A program made the translations under genes and the position numbers. The notes under the pieces are model-generated. The model saw nothing but the letters and a program-made list of their open reading frames with translations, was not told where the DNA came from and made no database searches. DNA of 8,626 nucleotides. It comes from an uncultured bacterium. Its GTDB lineage: Bacteria > UBA4055. The DNA lies in assembly GCA_937873545.1 (NCBI GenBank), contig CALMWI010000433.1:1-8626 (forward strand). The letters are read 5' to 3'. Shown piece after piece: positions 6,708 through 8,626 of this stretch. Each line of letters starts with the position of its first letter. Position 1 is the stretch's first letter.

Positions 6708-7808
6708 ATGGCTGGACAGAAAGAACTTGTAAAAAAATCAATATCGGATTTTTCAAATTCAGAAAAGCGCGGCAATGTTTTTGTAGGATTCGACGGGTTC
6801 GTTGACAATATTCTTAAACCAGTGCTTGAAAGAAAAGATAATACGAATTTTATACCTATGTCGGATATAACAACTTTTGCGGACAGGATAAAAAGCGGAG
6901 CCGGGAAAAGCATTAATGTCGAGATAGTCAAAGAGAGGTCGAGCATGGGCGGCAACGGGCCTATTATGGCTAATTCTTTAGCACTGCTCGGAAATAACGT
7001 TGATATAGTAGGTTCAATGGGCAGAGATGAAATACTGCCGATATTTAAAACTTTTACTGACCGGTGCAGAACTGCGATATCATTCTGCGATCCGGGCATA
7101 ACCGACGCTTTTGAAATGAATGACGGAAAAGTGATGTTCAATTATCCTCAGAGCGTGCTTGACATCAGCTGGGAAAGCATTATAAGCTCTGTCGGTCATG
7201 ACAGACTGAAGAAAATGATCTCTGAGAACTCATATTTCGCTTTCGTGAACTGGACAATGATCCCATTAATGAACGATATATTAGTTCATCTGACTGAGAT
7301 TTTTTCAGGCTTGAAAGAAAAAAATACTGTCTATATTGACCTGACCGATCCGAAAAAGAGATCCAGAAAAGATCTTCGCGACTGTATGAATATCCTTCTT
7401 GACATGAATAAAAAAGCCGATGTCATCCTTGGACTGAATGAATCCGAAGCTGTGCAGGTTGCGGAAGTTATGAATGCATTACCGGATTATAAGGATATAA
7501 GAGAACTCTCGGAAAATATCTACAAAGAACTTCCGCTTAAAGCTATCGTGATCCACAGTATAAAACAGGCTGCAGTTTGCGCAGATGAATGTTCATTCAT
7601 TGTTGACGGACCATATACTCCAGAACCGAAACTTTCAACAGGGGCGGGGGACATTTTTAACGCCGGATTTTATGCGGGATATATTTCCGGTCTCGACCTT
7701 GAAGAATGCCTGATCACCGGTACTGCCAATTCAGGATATTATGTCAGAAATGAAAAACCTGCCGACAGGCAGGCTTTAATAAGTTTCATGGAAAACTGGT
7801 CTGAATGA
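6708..7808 (+). CDS. PfkB/ribokinase-family carbohydrate kinase
   Basis: This 366-residue cytoplasmic kinase would phosphorylate a sugar, nucleoside or related alcohol with ATP. Family landmarks are the N-terminal strand VFVGFDGFVDNI (24-35), where D29 and D33 are likely substrate contacts, and the glycine-rich SMGGNGPIMANSLALLG (79-95). Also present are DLTDPKKR (211-218), the LGLNESEA segment (241-248) with the NxxE-type motif (N244, E247), and the C-terminal signature STGAGDIFNAGF (310-321). D315 is the catalytic base there, and GAGD forms the anion hole. It is longer than typical ribokinase (about 300 residues), with extra sequence at 38-78 and 150-205. The substrate cannot be told. GGCGGA at 6695-6700 supports the start. 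The gene is monocistronic by layout, and its last 56 or so bases appear to be overlapped by the convergent tRNA transcript. Confidence 0.88.
   Translation: MAGQKELVKKSISDFSNSEKRGNVFVGFDGFVDNILKPVLERKDNTNFIPMSDITTFADRIKSGAGKSINVEIVKERSSMGGNGPIMANSLALLGNNVDIVGSMGRDEILPIFKTFTDRCRTAISFCDPGITDAFEMNDGKVMFNYPQSVLDISWESIISSVGHDRLKKMISENSYFAFVNWTMIPLMNDILVHLTEIFSGLKEKNTVYIDLTDPKKRSRKDLRDCMNILLDMNKKADVILGLNESEAVQVAEVMNALPDYKDIRELSENIYKELPLKAIVIHSIKQAAVCADECSFIVDGPYTPEPKLSTGAGDIFNAGFYAGYISGLDLEECLITGTANSGYYVRNEKPADRQALISFMENWSE
7753..7777 (-). terminator. Intrinsic terminator for the tRNA transcript, inside the kinase coding region
   Basis: Read on the minus strand, CCTGCC-TGTC-GGCAGG is a perfect 6-bp GC-rich stem with a four-base loop (7758-7773). 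Five T bases follow directly (7757 down to 7753). A G-U and further A-U pairs can extend the stem. It lies about 40 bases past the tRNA 3' end. On the plus strand the hairpin is followed only by CTTTAAT, so it should act mainly on the minus strand. It encodes part of the kinase C-terminus around residues 350-356. Confidence 0.65.
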
Positions 7809-7814
7809 TTCTTG

Positions 7815-7889
7815 TGGGGATAACTGGACTTGAACCAGTGATCTCTAGCTTGTCGAGCTAGCGCTTTAAACCAACTAAGCCATACCCCC
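7815..7889 (-). tRNA. tRNA-Val (anticodon GAC), with unusual C33
   Basis: The 75-base minus-strand sequence folds into a full cloverleaf. The acceptor stem is GGGGGTA/TATCCCC with one G-U pair. The D stem is GCTT/AAGC, with G18G19 in the loop. The anticodon stem is CTAGC/GCTAG around loop TCGACAA, the variable loop has five bases, and the T stem is ACTGG/CCAGT with loop TTCAAGT. U8-A14 and G15-C48 tertiary pairs are possible. The anticodon is GAC, and A73 agrees with valine identity. CCA is not encoded (the 3' end continues CAAG). Position 33, almost always U, is C. A Ser(CGA) reading is excluded by the short variable loop and the stem register. The gene has its own promoter and lies seven bases from the end of the convergent kinase gene. 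Confidence 0.9.
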
Positions 7890-7904
7890 AAACACCGAAC
7901 CGCA

Positions 7905-7933
7905 ATTTTAAGAAATTTTCCGTTAAAAGTCAA
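7905..7933 (-). promoter_or_regulatory. Sigma70-type promoter of the tRNA-Val gene
   Basis: On the minus strand, TTGACT (7928-7933) and TAAAAT (7905-7910) are separated by exactly 17 bases. The tRNA 5' end is 15 bases past the -10, leaving a leader of about eight bases to be removed by RNase P. The stretch after the -10 (TGCGGTTCGG) is G/C-rich in an AT-rich region, as in promoters under stringent (ppGpp) control in proteobacteria. That regulation is inferred. Confidence 0.75.
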
Positions 7934-7955
7934 TTAAGATTTTTATATTTAATCA

Positions 7956-7984
7956 TTGAAAATCATATTTGTTTTCGTTATATT
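7956..7984 (+). promoter_or_regulatory. Sigma70-type promoter of the DUF502 gene
   Basis: TTGAAA (7956-7961) and TATATT (7979-7984) are separated by 17 bases, and the upstream sequence is AT-rich like an UP element. Transcription would start near 7991, giving a leader of about 26 bases that contains AAGGAG at 8000-8005. It stands back to back with the tRNA promoter, and the two -35 elements are about 22 bases apart. Confidence 0.72.
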
Positions 7985-8016
7985 CCCGACCGTTTATTTA
8001 AGGAGTATTTTGTATA

Positions 8017-8626
8017 ATGAAAAAATTATCAAAAACCGCAATTTCCTATTTTATCCAGGGACTTCTCGCGCTGCTTCCGCTCATAGTTACGGTCTGGGTT
8101 ATAAAACTCGCCTATAGATTTGTAGAGGGAATTCTTGAGGATATGCTCTTCTTTATTCCGCAGGAATATCTTGACACTCATCAGTTCATCATAAAGACCG
8201 CAACTATCATAGTAATGTTCTTTGCCGTCATGCTGTTCGGTATTCTGATGAGGACAGTTATAGGCAAGCTTCTTTTAACTCTAACCGATTCTTTTTTCAT
8301 GCACATTCCAGGATTGAGACCGATCTATAAAGCCGTAAGACAGGTTATTGACTCTTTTTCTTCGAATAAAAAATCTTTTTTCTCAAATCCAGTCCTTATC
8401 GAATATCCTTCAAAGGACATCTGGACAATAGGATTCAATACCGGTGAAGTGACTGAAGATTTCAATCCTTCACCCGGGTTAAAGAGATTCTCAGTTTTTA
8501 TACCGACCACTCCTAACCCTACAAGCGGATTTCTGATGATCGTGGCCGAAGACAAGATCAGACCTCTCAACATGAAAACGGACAGGGCGATGCAGTTTTT
8601 ACTTACAGGCGGAGTTGTTAAAGAAT
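8017..8626 (+). CDS. DUF502 family membrane protein, 3' end cut by the window
   Basis: The reading frame is open from the ATG at 8017 to the window edge; 203 residues are visible and most of a typical DUF502 protein is present. Two membrane segments (about 12-34 and 57-80) are followed by the conserved IPGLRPIYKAVRQV (97-110) and the hallmark FIPTTPNPTSGFL (161-173). The LLTGGVV stretch near the edge (195-201) is the usual C-terminal region, so only a short tail is probably missing. The family comprises inner-membrane proteins of unknown function with a soluble domain after the second helix. AAGGAG at 8000-8005 supports the start, and a sigma70-like promoter lies immediately upstream, so it may be transcribed on its own. 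No terminator is visible after the upstream kinase, so some read-through into this gene is possible. Confidence 0.9.
   Translation, partial: MKKLSKTAISYFIQGLLALLPLIVTVWVIKLAYRFVEGILEDMLFFIPQEYLDTHQFIIKTATIIVMFFAVMLFGILMRTVIGKLLLTLTDSFFMHIPGLRPIYKAVRQVIDSFSSNKKSFFSNPVLIEYPSKDIWTIGFNTGEVTEDFNPSPGLKRFSVFIPTTPNPTSGFLMIVAEDKIRPLNMKTDRAMQFLLTGGVVKE

Noticed and set aside
6656..7141. Minus-strand open frame of 161 codons opposite the kinase N-terminus
   Set aside because: It is antisense to strongly conserved PfkB motifs, has no recognisable domain, and its Ser/Pro/Leu-rich composition is that of a shadow frame.
7758..7773. Hairpin as a plus-strand terminator for the kinase
   Set aside because: It lies before the kinase stop codon and is not followed by a T-run on the plus strand.
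7815..7889. tRNA read as Ser(CGA) to restore U33
   Set aside because: Shifting the anticodon breaks the perfect 5-bp stem, and the five-base variable loop is not that of a serine tRNA.
8325..8573. Minus-strand open frame opposite the DUF502 gene
   Set aside because: The plus strand encodes the DUF502 hallmark motif here, so the minus frame is a shadow.
1..8626. Mobile element, CRISPR array, phage or defence system
   Set aside because: No transposase or integrase motifs, no spaced direct repeats and no terminal inverted repeats were seen, and all long stretches are explained by housekeeping-type genes.

Overview
The window is an ordinary-density bacterial chromosome segment of roughly 40% GC (estimated by eye). 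It carries nine protein genes, two of them cut by the window edges, and one tRNA. The organism looks like a Gram-negative anaerobe: there is an outer-membrane beta-barrel protein, a lipoprotein with a six-bladed beta-propeller look, rubrerythrin, and other diiron and flavin redox proteins typical of anaerobes defending against oxygen. Clear Shine-Dalgarno sites and sigma70-like promoters (TTGAAA-N17-TATATT, TTGACT-N17-TAAAAT) argue against typical Bacteroidota. A less-studied FCB-type lineage such as Delongbacteria or Cloacimonadota would fit, but this is a weak inference.

Region 1 (2-3111, plus strand) is a tight five-gene cluster. It holds a 5'-truncated rubrerythrin, a small ferritin-like diiron protein, a dihydroorotate-dehydrogenase-like flavoprotein, a flavin reductase of the type that normally forms the N-terminal half of high-molecular-weight rubredoxin, and a small outer-membrane barrel protein. 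The first four plausibly form a peroxide/oxygen detoxification and electron-transfer module. The barrel protein at its end is unexpected. A strong bidirectional terminator at 3115-3143 closes the region.

Region 2 (3147-6603, minus strand) is a three-gene operon read right to left: propeller lipoprotein, DUF554 membrane protein (start codon directly abutting the previous stop), and EttA, the ABC-F translation factor. A good minus-strand promoter lies at 6655-6684.

Region 3 (6604-8626) starts with a 104-bp divergent promoter region, followed by a PfkB-family sugar/nucleoside kinase (plus). A convergent tRNA-Val(GAC) gene on the minus strand follows; its likely terminator lies inside the 3' end of the kinase gene. 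Next come back-to-back promoters for the tRNA and for a DUF502 membrane protein that runs off the right edge.

No mobile element, CRISPR array or clear foreign island is visible. The points most worth a second look are the C33 in the tRNA anticodon loop, the coding-embedded tRNA terminator, the flavin reductase that stops where a rubredoxin domain would begin, and the DHOD-like protein without the usual catalytic loop.
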